The notes under the pieces are model-generated. The model was given only the letters and a program-made list of their open reading frames with translations, ran no database searches and was not told where the DNA came from. Below are positions 1-11,303 of a stretch of DNA of 64,000 bases, piece after piece (within the stretch, counting starts at the first letter, position 1; each line of letters begins with the position of its first letter). Source of the stretch: Siphonodentalium dalli (taxonomy: Eukaryota > Mollusca > Scaphopoda > Gadilida > Siphonodentaliidae); assembly GCA_032622095.1 (NCBI GenBank), contig CP136061.1:39249797-39313796 (forward strand). The letters are read 5' to 3'. The translations under genes and the position numbers were made by a program.

Positions 1-240
1 CATGTCAGGGTGGGGATTATATCATAACATGAATTCTGTAGCGAGCCTCACACATATATAAATATATGTTCTGATTGTCGTCTGCGATGGGGCACCATAC
101 GGGTGGTATCATTAGAAAATGACATGAATCCTGTAGCGAGCCTCGCACATATAAATATATATTCTGAGTGTCGTCTGCTCGTGTCTCAGGGGCACCATAC
201 GGGTGGTGTCTGTATATTGTGTCATGAATCCTGTATATGA
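1..240. repeat. Tandem repeat of about 94-102 bp, 2.3 copies
   Basis: Copies begin at about 29, 123 and 225 with the same word (catgaatyctgta). Each full copy carries cgagcctc-acacatata, a gtcgtctgc word and caccatacgggtgg. The same ordered words, diverged, occur inside the palindromic MITEs near 16375-16443 and, inverted, at 56085-56165, so this is probably a tandem copy of that internal module. The short ORFs here are not coding. Confidence 0.65.
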
Positions 241-1370
241 ACTGTATAACATTGAACAAGGCAGGGAATATATTTCTATGACAATGCTTTTCCTCAATAA
301 GCTTACTCGGAGTAGAGAGGTCCCAGCTCGAGAGTGTATGCTTTTTTGAGCTGATATCGTAATAAACATTGAATTAATTACCAGGGAAAAATACCAAGAC
401 GGAAAGATAAATTGCTCACAAAGTCACTTAAATCGTACAGTTGCGAGTTGGGACCTTCACCTGCATGCAGTGAAGTACATTATTAAAGAACAGGTGTTAA
501 CTGAGCAATATATTACCTGCAATACGTTTTCGATGTTATAAACTTCCCTGTCATAACATCAAAAAGTTCGCAGTAAAAGGTTTTGTACTGGTGGAATATG
601 ATCTCTACGTGCGTAGCTAAGAGTAGAGATTCATGACGTGACCTAGAAGGGGGTCAGATCAGAGGGAACACTAACATTGATAAAATATTCTTTTCGCCGA
701 TTTTCCTAAGAAATATATGCGTCGCAGTCATACGATGAATAAACGATTACCTGAACACGACATGGGAACGATAGTTTGACGTCACGATGAAATAGCTCAT
801 GGTTCTATTGACAGTCTTACAATTATGTTTCAAGTGTAATTGAATAATTTATCTTTTTACCAAGTGCACACGTCTACCTTGCATCGACTGTCGTTACAGA
901 AGATAAAGAGACCAATGGTGTGTGACACCACTAATAATCAGAATGCATCAATTGGCCTGTTCCTGGAACTAACCGTATTTCACTTTTCTGAAGTAATAGT
1001 GCTGAATTTTTCATTATACTACCGGCGCTATTTCAGACTATATATACACAATGTATATGTTTTAATTTAGTCGAATCAATACCTCAGTATGTCGTTCTAC
1101 CTTGAAAGCGTTAGCACATATCTGGTTTTAACTCATATGTGTATTTGGTTTCCGAATAATATAGTCAGTAATAATAAATGAAATATTATTTTGTATATGA
1201 GCGTACTGGCAGGGAGCACGGGTTAGGTTCAAATATGGGTTCGGTTGGCACATTTGAATCAAAGTTATGACCCTTGCCGACTTAGAATTTGACGATTATT
1301 TCGGTTTCCGGATGATAACTTTAGTTGCAGTTATCCGATTCATTTCAAATTTGGCACATGGATTACTCAT
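241..1370. other. No recognisable gene
   Basis: Unique-looking AT-rich sequence. The ORFs are short (76 aa at most), have no recognisable domain and no convincing splice context. I see nothing supportable. Confidence 0.5.
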
Positions 1371-1640
1371 ATCCCATTGGGAATCATAACATCTAATCCG
1401 GGCAAATGCAGAACCCGATTTGTATTTCTTAAATTGATTGGCAGCTCCGAAAAGGCCACGGGGATGGACCTGGACACACCGGGCCGATCATGGTTTGGCC
1501 CATTGTGAGCAATTTTTAAATCTGAACCTGAACATTGCACAATCGTAACATCTAGTGGTCTAACTTCAGACCACTATTTGTTTTTCTTAAATTGATTAAC
1601 AATGTTTGATTGGCCACGGGGGAGGGACCAGGATCCCATT
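1371..1640. repeat. Diverged direct duplication, period about 159 bp
   Basis: The segment from about 1383 (aatcataacatctaa) resembles the segment from about 1541 (aatcgtaacatctag). Both run through a ttcttaaattgatt word into ggccacggggr-ggacc. Two copies only, old and diverged. The following stretch to 2400 shows no gene. Confidence 0.45.
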
Positions 1641-2411
1641 GTCAAGTATGAGCATCTAGACTGGCCTCAATCTTTCCACGTACTGGAAATATCCAATCTA
1701 ACACCCCCACTAAGGTTGGAAAATGTCTAACTGATGGCCATTTCAGTCCATAATTTTCACCTAAAGTAGGAACATATGCAAATATGGAATCACCAGTCCA
1801 GGAATTTCAACTTATTGTTGGTATGAAATTTTCAACTAATGTTGAGTCAATAGTGAAATGTCCAACTGATGACCAAAGTTGTGTGAAACACCCCCTCCCG
1901 AATCCACTTCCGCTATAAGAAATACGAATCTATACCAGTATTCGTAAATGTTTCCGACGATCCAAAACTCTTTCAGCAGAACTGACGACTAGGAGTCCCT
2001 TTGTGAGAATAAAGTGCCGTTCAAACTTCTTGCCACTCTCAGTAAGGTGATGTGATTCTATTTGCCGTACGTATTGTGTGCTCAATTATGTTATTGTCAG
2101 ATGATATAGTTAGTTGTTGGCACGATGGTTACATGCAAAAAGCGCGTGAACACTCTTGGTTTCTCGAAACCGTAACAACGGATATGGCAAAAAAACACAA
2201 CAGACAGAAGGAACATCAAGTATAATCTCAGTACGGGCGTTGACATATCTTTCTTGCATTTCTTTTTTCGCAGTTCCTTACCTTCTGTATACTTCTCTTT
2301 ATTTGTTCAAATAAGAGTGTCGTCGTTCCGGATCCTTATCTATATTGGCTCTGAATTTCCTGTCACTCAGCATTTTACATGAAAGCAATCAGGACGAGGT
2401 TACTACTATAT

Positions 2412-2464
2412 GAATAGCATATACGTTTGCCATATATATAGGCCAAACGTATATGCTATTCGTG

Positions 2465-2495
<31 letters not shown>

Positions 2496-2496
2496 C

Positions 2497-2530
<34 letters not shown>

Positions 2531-2545
2531 GTATATGTGTATGTA
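2412..2545. repeat. Perfect 18-bp hairpin followed by an (AT)n microsatellite
   Basis: Arms at 2412-2429 and 2444-2461 (gaatagcatatacgtttg and its exact complement) enclose a 14-bp loop. An AT-dinucleotide tract follows at about 2464-2545. The 64-aa ORF across it is low-complexity Tyr/Ile and is not coding. 2560-3000 holds nothing else recognisable. Confidence 0.8.
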
Positions 2546-3002
2546 TGTATCGTCGACTAAACAAATTCATATATAGTATAAAATTTAGTGCGAAGAATTT
2601 GTAATAATTTGGTGGATTCTGGCGCTATAAATGTTGTTGTCCTCCTCCATGCATTGTTTATGTTATCAATGTTGCAATTGACTATCTGTTGTGAGTTTAC
2701 AGTGGCCAGATAAATGTCGTGGCGATTTCATGAGCGGATTATTGATTTTCTGTTGTCTAGAGTTATTTTTCGTAATTTTAATGTCGCCTGATTTCGTAGA
2801 GGACTTTCGGTCAACAGAAATTTGGCCAAGTAAACTTAATTTCATTTATTTACGCATTGCTACAGTGATGTTATCCATGCTATATATTAATGTCCGGAGT
2901 CCCGCTGTCATTTATGTCTTTTTGTAAGTACTACTTGTTATAAATGCTTTTGTTGCACGTGTAGCCACAAAGTCGAAAATAGGTTACCCGGATCAGTCAC
3001 AT

Positions 3003-3385
3003 GCTCGGCTTGCATGTAGGTTGTTGCCAGCTCGGCATGCGTGTAGGTTGTTGCCAGTTCGGCCTGCGTGTATATATATGTTGTTGCCAGTTCGGCCTGC
3101 GTGTAGGTTGTTGCCAGTTCGGCCTGCGTGTAGGTTGTTGCCAGCTCGGCCTGCATGTAGGTTGTTGCCAGTTCGGCCTGCGTGTAGGTTGTTGCCAGTT
3201 CGGCCTGCGTGTAGGTTGTTGCCAGCTCGGCCTGCATGTAGGTTGTTGCCAGTTCGGCCTGCGTGTAGGTTGTTGCCAGTTCGGCCTGCGTGCAGGTTGT
3301 TGCCAGTTCGGCCTGCGTGTAGGTTGTTGCCAGTTCGGCCTGCATGTAGGTTGTTGCCAGTTCGGCCTGCGTGTAGGTTGTTGAA
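3003..3385. repeat. 27-bp minisatellite, about 14 copies
   Basis: The unit is gttgttgccagttcggcctg plus cgtgtag, with cagctcgg and catgtag variants and one longer unit near 3070. Because 27 is divisible by 3, five overlapping ORFs stay open on both strands. That is a property of the repeat and not evidence of coding. Confidence 0.93.
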
Positions 3386-3910
3386 CATAATCCACATAAC
3401 TAATAAGTAGTAGTCTAGCGGGTGTACTCAAATTACTTACATTACACGATATTGTCACCATTTTGAGACAGACAGAAATGAATGTCACACTGACGTTGTT
3501 CATTAGGCCAAACACAATTATATAGTTTGAGGTCCCACCCTCTCTGATAATTAGGATAGGTATGTAGGTTTTCTATTATTTGTTTTGATTTTTTTCTAAA
3601 ATAGTGTTGAAATTGAAATATAATTTTATCTAAAGTACTTTGGATGATAAAATTCTATGTTTATCAACGTAAACTTTAGGTATATAATCCAATAGAGTGC
3701 CAAATATATTAATTTGAAAATTTTATTTGACAAAAACTCAATATCTGGGAATGGAGGCGATTTAAATTTACTGCTGGCCCAATAGAAAGTTTAGGGTAGT
3801 AGCCTTTAAGATAGGGTAGGTAAGGAGACCCCAAACCCCTTTTTTATTTTGGCCTTATACAACTTGAACAATGACCAGCGCTGCGATCGACCGATAATGC
3901 ACTGCAATTA
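3386..3910. other. No recognisable gene
   Basis: AT-rich spacer between two 27-bp minisatellites. No domain, exon signal or clear repeat was seen. Confidence 0.5.
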
Positions 3911-3916
3911 AAATGT

Positions 3917-4109
3917 TTTGTTTGACCATTACTGTGTGTCGATATTGTTTGACCATTACTGTGTGTCGATATTGTTTGAGCATTACTGTGTGTCGATATT
4001 GTTTGACCATTACTGGGTGTCGATATTGTTTGACCATTACTGTGTGTCGATATTGTTTGACCATTACTGTGTGTCGATATTGTTTGACCATTACTATGTG
4101 TCGATATTG
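3917..4109. repeat. 27-bp minisatellite, 7 copies
   Basis: The unit is tttgaccattactgtgtgtc plus gatattg, repeated seven times with single-base variants (gagcatt, actgggt, actatgt). Same period as the 3.0-kb array but unrelated sequence. ORFs on both strands reflect the period only. Confidence 0.93.
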
Positions 4110-4115
4110 ATGGCA

Positions 4116-4257
4116 CATAGGCGTATCATAGTAGATGTGCTTTCGTCGGTCTATTCAGTGAAATTTAAATGATATATAGAGTAATTCATAGGCGTATCAT
4201 AGTAGATGTGCTTTCGTCGGTCTATTCAGTGAAATTTAAATGATATATAGATTAATT
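4116..4257. repeat. 71-bp tandem duplication, 2 copies
   Basis: Copies start at 4116 and 4187 with cataggcgtatcatagtaga and are nearly identical, differing by agag/agat near the end. Recent local duplication beside the 27-bp array. Confidence 0.9.
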
Positions 4258-4346
4258 CATGCTGATCGAAGGTTGTGCCAACAACTTGAATAGAGAACAC
4301 TGAGGTCGAGCTAAAACAGTGTCCACTTTATGATTGCCAGTTTCAG

Positions 4347-4637
4347 ATACCACCGTACTACAAAGTACTACCTATATTATATATACAGATACCACCGTAC
4401 TACAAAGTACTACCTATATTATATATATATACCACCGTACTACAAAGTACTACCTATATTATATATACAGATACCACCGTACTACAAAGTACTACCTATA
4501 TTATATATATATACCACCGTACTACAAAGTACTACCTATATTATATATATACAGATACCACCGTACTACAAAGTACTACCTATATTATATATACAGATAC
4601 CACCGTACTATAAAGTACTACCTATATTCTATATATA
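4347..4637. repeat. 43-bp (and 37-bp variant) minisatellite, 7 copies
   Basis: The unit is ataccaccgtactacaaagt followed by actacctatattatatata and, in some copies, cag. Each unit contains the short palindrome gtactacaaagtac-like core. Copies lacking the cag are shorter. Confidence 0.9.
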
Positions 4638-4650
4638 TTTACGAGTGTAT

Positions 4651-5050
4651 TTAACCCTTTACCCAACACCCCGGCCAAAACCGGCCAAATAAAGCTTCAA
4701 CAGCCTAAATTATCTTGGGTCTGTCTCAATAAAACCATACAAATATGGATATCATTGGAACCGGCTCATTGACCACATTGTGATGATTACAGTTATGCCC
4801 TGTGCCAATGCATTCTCTTATATATGCGAGTCGACCATAGGTCGCCTCGCATATATAAGAGAATGCATTGGCCTAAAAAAAATCTTTTTTTAACACTTTT
4901 TACCATTTTTTCTTACATTCTTTAACAATTTTATAATTTGTAATGTGTTAAGCCAATGCATTCTCTTATATATGCGAGGCGACCTATGGTCGACTCACAT
5001 ATATAAGAGAATGCATTGGCACAGGGCCGTTCTGTTGGGTAAAGGGTTAA
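4651..5050. mobile_element. TTAA-flanked MITE (piggyBac-like), copy 1, with two internal palindromes
   Basis: Bounded by TTAA at 4651 and 5047. The terminal inverted repeats are CCCTTTACCCAACA and its complement TGTTGGGTAAAGGG. Inside are two near-perfect palindromes of about 68 bp, each starting gccaatgcattctc and ending gagaatgcattggc, set in the module ccctgtgcc...ggcacaggg. TTAA target duplication and CCC-starting termini are the established signature of piggyBac-type transposition. There is no transposase, so it is non-autonomous. Four other copies of this family occur in the window. Confidence 0.82.
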
Positions 5051-7200
5051 GTCTCTCTGTATGTGTTATATAGAAATTCACGGGGACCATCTAGATGGCA
5101 CCAACGGGGCCTAACAGGTATTTTGTTTAGTCGCCGATTACCACCACACTTATACATAATCATCTCCATGATATCAGGAGTCTAGTGGCGTACCCCAAAG
5201 CTGTCAAAAGTGGCGTCATTCGAGTCAGGGGCGCACCGAAGGGCCTATTAATAACAAATATTGTTAGTGCCGATTGATACATATTCTTCTCCGTGATACA
5301 AGGAATCTAATCATCTGGTTTAAATACGCCAAATTGGCGCCGTTCGGATGAGAGATTGGGGCACGCAATTCGATACGAATAGGGAATAGGTAGGGAGTGT
5401 CACCAAAACTGATACAAAATTTGTTTGCCGTCAATTTCCAACAATTCATACACGTACTTCTCCAATGATACGATGAATCAAATCATGTGGTTTAAAGACG
5501 CCACAGTTTATGCCTATATCTCCGAATGTCTGTCTGTCTGTGTTCTATATAACTTCACGTGGGACCATCTAGATGGGTCTATTACGGGTAACTTTTTACG
5601 AGGAAGATAATGCTGCAGATTAAAATGTTCTAACGTGACGCTGTTGGTGTCAGGGGCAAAAAAAGGGGAGGGCAGCAAATATGATGAAATATTTTTGTCA
5701 CTGATTTCCACCAAACTTATGCATTATCGCTATGGCGCCGTTCAAGTCAGGTGTTCATTGAGGCGAGAGGGGCAACACCATTGATAAAATAAATCCTATT
5801 TTTAGCGCCGATTTATACCAAATTGATACATAATTTTCTCCATGTTACGAGGAATCTAATCGTGATTTAAAGACGCCAAATTGATGCCGTTTGTGTGAAA
5901 GAAGGGGGCCACCAGACTTGATAATAATTTGCTTAGTTGATGAATACCACCAAGCTTATACATAATCATCTACATGATATAGGGAATCTAATGAATGAGG
6001 TTTCAATATGTCAAAAATGGCGCAATTCGAGTCGTTAATGGGGAGTGGAGGGGAGGGGCACCGAAGCTGACACCAATATGTTTAGCACTAATTTCCACAA
6101 AATTAATACACGTTCTTCGCCAATGATATGAGGTTTCAAATCACGTGCGTTAAAGGGCATATAGTCATCGCCATAATTCATTATAAGCAGTGTTTTGGCA
6201 TTCAAAATTCACAACCGCGTCAAATGGTGACCGAATTAAGTAACTTGAACAATTTCACCTTCTCAACTGTCATATTTATATGGGGAAGGAAATGAGGGCG
6301 TTGTATATATAGAATACACCCATAGTAGCCTAGAATACCAAATTTTCACCACCAGTGAAATTGTGGTTTTAACCACGAGCCTTTTGGCGAGTGAGTAAAA
6401 CCACAATACCACGAGTGGTGAAACTTTTGTACTCTCGGGTACTATGCGTGTATTTTATTTATGCCATAATTATTATTTTAGTAATTTTGTTCGCGAATTC
6501 AACTACCCCGCTATTTACTTTGAATGGGTATCCTACACAGAGACACACACAGGACGCTATAAGGAATGTGCGTCACGCATAGTGATGCTTACATTAACGT
6601 CATGACGTCATCCTATTTCTGAGCGATCAGTCACTTGGAATTATCATTCAAATGTTTCCTAGTTAATATAGCACTAACAAGCTACATTTGATTGAAATTC
6701 ATGCAATGTTCCTGATATCTAATTGATATCATGACAACTTCCAATTTCAGATGAATGTTACATAGGAACTATTTGGCTAACTACGATGTAGTTCTACTAT
6801 GGGTATACACGTTTAACACATGAAATTACGTTTGAAAATTTACACCCACAGTATAAATTTATACCCACAGTAGGAAGCTGTATACCTACAGTAGGGTGTG
6901 AAGATGAAATTTACAAAATATGTGCTATACACACAATAGAACAGACAATTATGGTATAAAAATAAATACTTCTTTATTGGTAGGAGGAATTAATCACGAT
7001 TTAAAAAATGACAATTACTCCGACAATGTGAGCCACTATTATAATCTAGGTTATAAGAATTGACGTTTAGTGATGCCATTTGGATAAACAATAACGTCTA
7101 ACAGTTTTAGCAAGAGCATTCTCTATTCCCGCCAAATGTCCACAGCGTTTACCATCGCTTTAACCTGGACAACGCCGCCCTAACCATGCTAGTATGAGCT
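5051..7200. mobile_element. Helitron/Helentron-like non-autonomous repeat block
   Basis: Starts with a gtctctctgt...ccatctagatgg fragment and a second, better start near 5508 (gaatgtctgtctgtctgtgt, then ggaccatctagatggg). The body is a degenerate repeat of about 100-180 bp containing gccgatttccaccaaactta, ccatgatat and ggaatctaat words. The end near 7160-7195 (caacgccgccctaaccatgc then tagta) parallels the end at 62630-62655 (caacgccgggtaaccctgct then agt). The architecture (microsatellite-like start, internal tandem repeats, CTAGT-like end, no terminal inverted repeats) resembles Helentron-type elements, but no Rep/helicase is present. The class assignment is inference. Confidence 0.5.
6308..6905. 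repeat. Possible nested inverted-repeat element
   Basis: An aatacacccatagtag word near 6316 has an inverted partner ctactatgggtatac near 6795. Further tatacccacagtag words lie at about 6865-6900. It interrupts the Helentron-like block, so it may be a nested MITE. The ends were not resolved. Confidence 0.3.
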
Positions 7201-7373
7201 ATACATAAATCGACCAGGACACTGATTACCGTCTAACAAGCTATGCTACCGCTAAATGACAGAGCGTTGAGCACCACTCAAGACAAGAAAACTAAGATGC
7301 ATGCATCAGGTCGGCCGTGAACTATCTACCATAGAATTGTTGTAGCTATCGATTATACATTTTGAAACACCTG

Positions 7374-7432
7374 TCTGTATGTATGTATGTATGTATGTGT
7401 GTATGCGTGAATGCATGTGTGTATGTGTTATA
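7374..7432. repeat. (TATG)n/(TG)n-rich microsatellite
   Basis: Repeated gtatgtatgtatgtatg with gtgt-containing interruptions. It sits just after the Helentron-like end at 7195 and before the next related block. Confidence 0.8.
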
Positions 7433-7439
7433 GACTCTA

Positions 7440-8260
7440 ACACTGCTCGAATTTGGTATTTAACGTGTCAACTTGACCTCGCTCATAGGCATGTTTCTGG
7501 ACCTTGACCGATCCGACTAAAAATTTGTGTGTAGGACTACTTCGATCCCGGGAGCAATATGGACGGGTCCAATTTCACGTGGGACCATGTTCTCGAACCT
7601 GCTGATATAGGCATGTTTCTGGACCAATTGAACAATAGTTTGGCCAGACGCTGTATATACTGGGTACTGTCCAGATGGAGGCGATCACAAAAAAAATCCC
7701 TAACTAGCCCGAACGAAGTCGAGTACATCAGCTAGTTTAATATATATTTTGGACATTTGTCTGTCTGTTTGTCTGTTAGCTATGGCCGGGAAAACTGCCG
7801 GACAGATTTGACGAAATTTGATACCTAGGGGAAATTATTTCCAGGGAGTATTTTGGACGGGTCAAATCTTGATCCCGACCTGACTTTGACATTCAAAAAG
7901 ATCAATTCAAGGTCAAATCTGGTAAAACGGAAGTATTTCAACGAAATTTGATACCTACTGTTACTTTTGTCCCAGGAGTGTTTCGGGTGGGTCAAATCAT
8001 GACCCTGACCTGATCTTGACATTCAAAATTGTCAATTCAAGGTCAAATCGGGTATAAAGCCGGGCGGATTTCGACGGGTACTTTTGTCGTGACTTTTGTC
8101 CGGGGAGTGTTTTGGACGGGTCAAATCGTGACCCCGACATGACCTTCACCTTTAAAATAGTCAATTCAAGGTTAAATCGCGCATTTCTCCGAAAATCAGA
8201 GGGGAACATCCCGGACGAAGTGGGGTCCACGAGCTACTATTATATATTTCTAGATTTAGT
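7440..8260. mobile_element. Helentron-like fragments with a tandem unit of about 125-140 bp
   Basis: Three diverged units at about 7800-7930, 7935-8060 and 8065-8185 share ttttggacgggtcaaatc, gaccccgacctgac and caattcaaggtcaaat. Two end-like motifs are present: gaacgaagtcgagtacatca with gctagtttaatatat near 7710-7745, and ggacgaagtggggtccacga with gctactattatatat near 8212-8247. A second start-like word (ggacatttgtctgtctgttt) lies at about 7750. The classification is inferred from the end motif and the lack of terminal inverted repeats. Confidence 0.5.
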
Positions 8261-9670
8261 TACAAACTAAATACCTGTATATTGTACAAAGAAATGTTTG
8301 ACAAATATATCTGTATCAATATTACCATACGGGTCATTAAAATAGATACGACGAAACAAATTTTGAAGGGTGCATGTATCAGGTAAATTTTTATATTCAA
8401 ATGATGACAGGAATGCAGAAAGTTGAAGTACCTACGTAATACTGGCTATCCGCATGAAGAGATATACATGTATATAAAAACCAGATGAGGGATGTGTCTG
8501 TACAGTTGCTAAACAATTCAGTCATGCAAAAGAGGATCAAAGAGTAAGATACCAAATTGCTGCCTGTGGTAATGTTTTTTAACGAAATTCGGGAAAATTA
8601 GATTACTCTCACCCTGGTTATCCAGAAGATAATTGTGGAATCTGATGACGATCGGACAAGGGTGTCGTCTGTAGGATCAACCAAATTATTTAGCCATAAA
8701 AATAGTAAAATTGAAGATCACCGCTGGCAGTGATGTCTTCACAAGGACAGTTTGAGAACAAAATATGGCTCACATCTAGCGGTGACCCAAAATATCCACA
8801 TAAGAAAAAGTTCTCCAGTAAAAGCTGGCTGCAGGGTGCGCCAATTGATTCAAATTCGAAATTTAGCAGGGTGTACTGCTTGTGGCCATGTTTTCCCCGC
8901 AAATTTGATAGACTGATGGACAAAACCACTGAATCCGTTGAATCAATATACATGTATACATGGATTAATTTATATGCATTGTTATACACAGTACTGGTAT
9001 ATAAAGGTACTGAAAATAACTATATCACTAGTATACACAAAATAAACCATATATCATGGCTATGGGTTCTAATATCCGAACATGACAGCTGAGAACTTGG
9101 TGTGAATTAAAGAGTGGTGGTTTCTCAAGCATATCTAACCCTCCACGTTAGAAACATGCCATTAAATGTCATAAGTATAATCTAGCTTGAGGACAGAAGT
9201 GATCCATAAAACCCCCCTTAATTCAACCAGGTCCTCGCGCGATGTATGATCGATCACATGATGATCTAGGGGGATTAGAATTGATGTATAAAAACAGCAC
9301 TGCATGTAAATATTAAATAAAATAGTGCTACATCTTATTACAGATTATTGCCATATATAATCAGTGATTATACAGACAGTCTGACAAAATAAAGTTTCAG
9401 TGACACTCTATCCGAAGAGGGGAATAATTTCATCTGTTACAGTCAATGGAGCAATTATGAATCTGGAAAGGTGAAATTTCTAAGTAATACTAGATATCGA
9501 CATGACGCGATAAAATATAACGTAAATGCAATATGGCCGCTGGCGACCATTTTTTCCTATGAAATTAAAAAAATATTTGATAGCTCTCATCTGATAGATC
9601 AATATCAAGATAAATATGAAGTTTGGTGATGATCGGATGAGTGAAGTGGACTGTGGTCTGTGCTAAACGG
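8261..9670. other. No gene; diverged dispersed repeat
   Basis: Segments near 8411-8470 and 9458-9510 resemble each other (gaatgcagaaagttgaag against gaatctggaaaggtgaaa, both followed by aatactrg-ctatc/tatc). Segments near 8645 and 9630 share a gatgatcgga-like word. This suggests a diverged direct repeat about 1 kb apart. The ORF at 8730-9092 has no recognisable domain. Confidence 0.35.
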
Positions 9671-9677
9671 TTTAGTA

Positions 9678-9960
9678 ATGCTTAAAAAGATTCTTACCTT
9701 AATATTTTTATGTTCACTTTATAAACTTCACTGAGTCATCTTTGTCATGTATTGAGTTTGATATCTTTTGTTAACAGTTTATAAATCATGTATGTCTCAT
9801 GTTTGTTATTTTAATTTATGTGTTTATTATCATTAAATAAAGTTGCATTCCTTAAAAAGATTCTTACCTCAATGTTTTTATGTTCACTTTATAAACTCCA
9901 CTGAGTCATCTTTGTCATGTATTGAATTTGATATCTTTTGTTAACAGTTTATAAATTATG
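9678..9960. repeat. Tandem duplication, period about 171 bp, 2 copies
   Basis: Both copies start cttaaaaagattcttacct (9679 and 9850) and share ctgagtcatctttgtcatgt and gttaacagtttataaat. The first copy ends with attaaataaagttgcattcc, which includes an AATAAA-like word, so the source may be a retroposed 3' end. 9960-10790 shows no recognisable gene. Confidence 0.75.
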
Positions 9961-10794
9961 TATGTCTCGTGTTCGTTATTATATTATATACACTTTATAG
10001 TGTGTTTTCAGAACGAAAAAAAATTGAATAAAATCAACAAATTTGTAAATTTAAAAACAATTCAAACGTTGTTGTATTCCATGTCCCAGCCCGGACATAT
10101 ACACCAAATTTCAATAATATTCATTGAGAAACAACGGACCAAACGCTATATAACACCCGTATACATCTTTTATTCCGAATCGGACTCGGGTACATGTTAT
10201 AGTAGGTACCGAATTGACACACGTCGACTGGGCGAGTTGGCCATGGGGCGATTAGGCCGATTCCGGCACATTCTATAATTTACCGTATGTATCCGTTTAC
10301 GCGTAGTTTACTTTAGAAAGTTCCGCAATTAATACCGTAAATAGAGCGACCTTATTTGACAGAGAATGCCTCTGTTATTGATTATCAAGTTGCTGTACAT
10401 TAAAAACGACAAATTCACATGCTCGTTCAAGCGCAGTAGTCTATTTTCCCCATGTTAAAGGACATCCACAAATACTAAATAACGCTAACCTACTGCCGAA
10501 TGTTTGACACGACAACTGTTAACATATTTGGGCTGAATTCATCTGACGCGGTATTATTCCTCAAAATAAACAACAAAACCATCGTTACTTGGAAATGTAG
10601 TTTGGGCTAACATTTACATAAATCCTCCAGATCAATTATCCGACACACACGTCAGATGAAAAAGTCACATGAAGTAACCGGCCAAATTGGCCGAAATAAT
10701 GTATGTCCCTAGTCTCTTAAACAAAGGATTTGGGGAATATAATTAGAAAATGGTAGTACCAACCTCGCTTAGTTTACACCCTAATGGTATGCGG

Positions 10795-10904
10795 CTGATA
10801 CGGACCCTGGCTCTTACGGGCCCTGACTCATACGGACCCTGGCTGATACGGACCGCCGGCTGATACGGACGCTGGCTCTTACGGACTCCGGCTCATATGG
10901 ACCT
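10795..10904. repeat. 16-bp minisatellite, about 7 copies (left arm of an inverted pair)
   Basis: The unit is ctgatacggaccctgg with ctcttacgg and ctcatacgg variants. The reverse complement of the same repeat occurs at 12005-12130. The array is preceded by atggtatgcgg, which resembles the inverted flank of the right array. Together they could be the repeat-built terminal inverted repeats of a foldback element of about 1.35 kb. Confidence 0.85.
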
Positions 10905-11303
10905 CAATTAGAATATGCAATTTTGATTGTGTTTTACTTTTCTAAACACATGCTTGGATTTACAATTGTTCACGAATGAGTCGAGGTAAGAATAAAGGCC
11001 ATAGTATTGCAATGTCTCAATGGTGTCTGGTACGAAGCCTGTAGTGCTGCGATCGAACAGCGTAAGTTGAAATATTTTTTGTAGGAACATTCGGAGCGGT
11101 GTCTGGCGATCCTGTGGTAGGTGAATTAAATTGGATAGAAATGCAAGTTTCTTCAAGCGTATTTCCCTCTCAAGTGGCAGATCGAGACCAAGCAAACTCA
11201 GCGAAATAGTCGGTGTGTGCGAAGGAAGAGACTGAATATGTTTTACACACGTCCGATGTGACTTCTCAATTGTGTACATAGCTGTACTGTTCGGAAACTC
11301 CAA
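10905..11303 (-). pseudogene. LINE reverse transcriptase C-terminal fragment (remnant 1)
   Basis: The minus-strand reading frame of about 131 aa looks like the region C-terminal to the RT domain of non-LTR retrotransposons. It contains an IEKSHRTCVKHIQSLP-type segment, a LGLDLPLEREIRLKKLAFL segment (the usual glLgl.ple.ei..rkl.f pattern), RMFLQKIFQL, a GFVPDTIETLQYYGLYSYLD segment, and a final Lys-rich tail. No catalytic RT core or endonuclease is present, so it is a 5'-truncated fragment. It lies between two inverted 16-bp minisatellites, upstream of and antisense to the lectin gene. Assigned by pattern recognition only; the exact clade is unknown. Confidence 0.6.

Noticed and set aside
2938-3515. 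Five overlapping ORFs of 127-172 aa on both strands
   Set aside because: All come from the 27-bp minisatellite; openness in several frames at once shows it is a repeat effect.
3001-4640. CRISPR-like regular repeats
   Set aside because: The repeats are head to tail with no unique spacers, and the DNA is eukaryotic.
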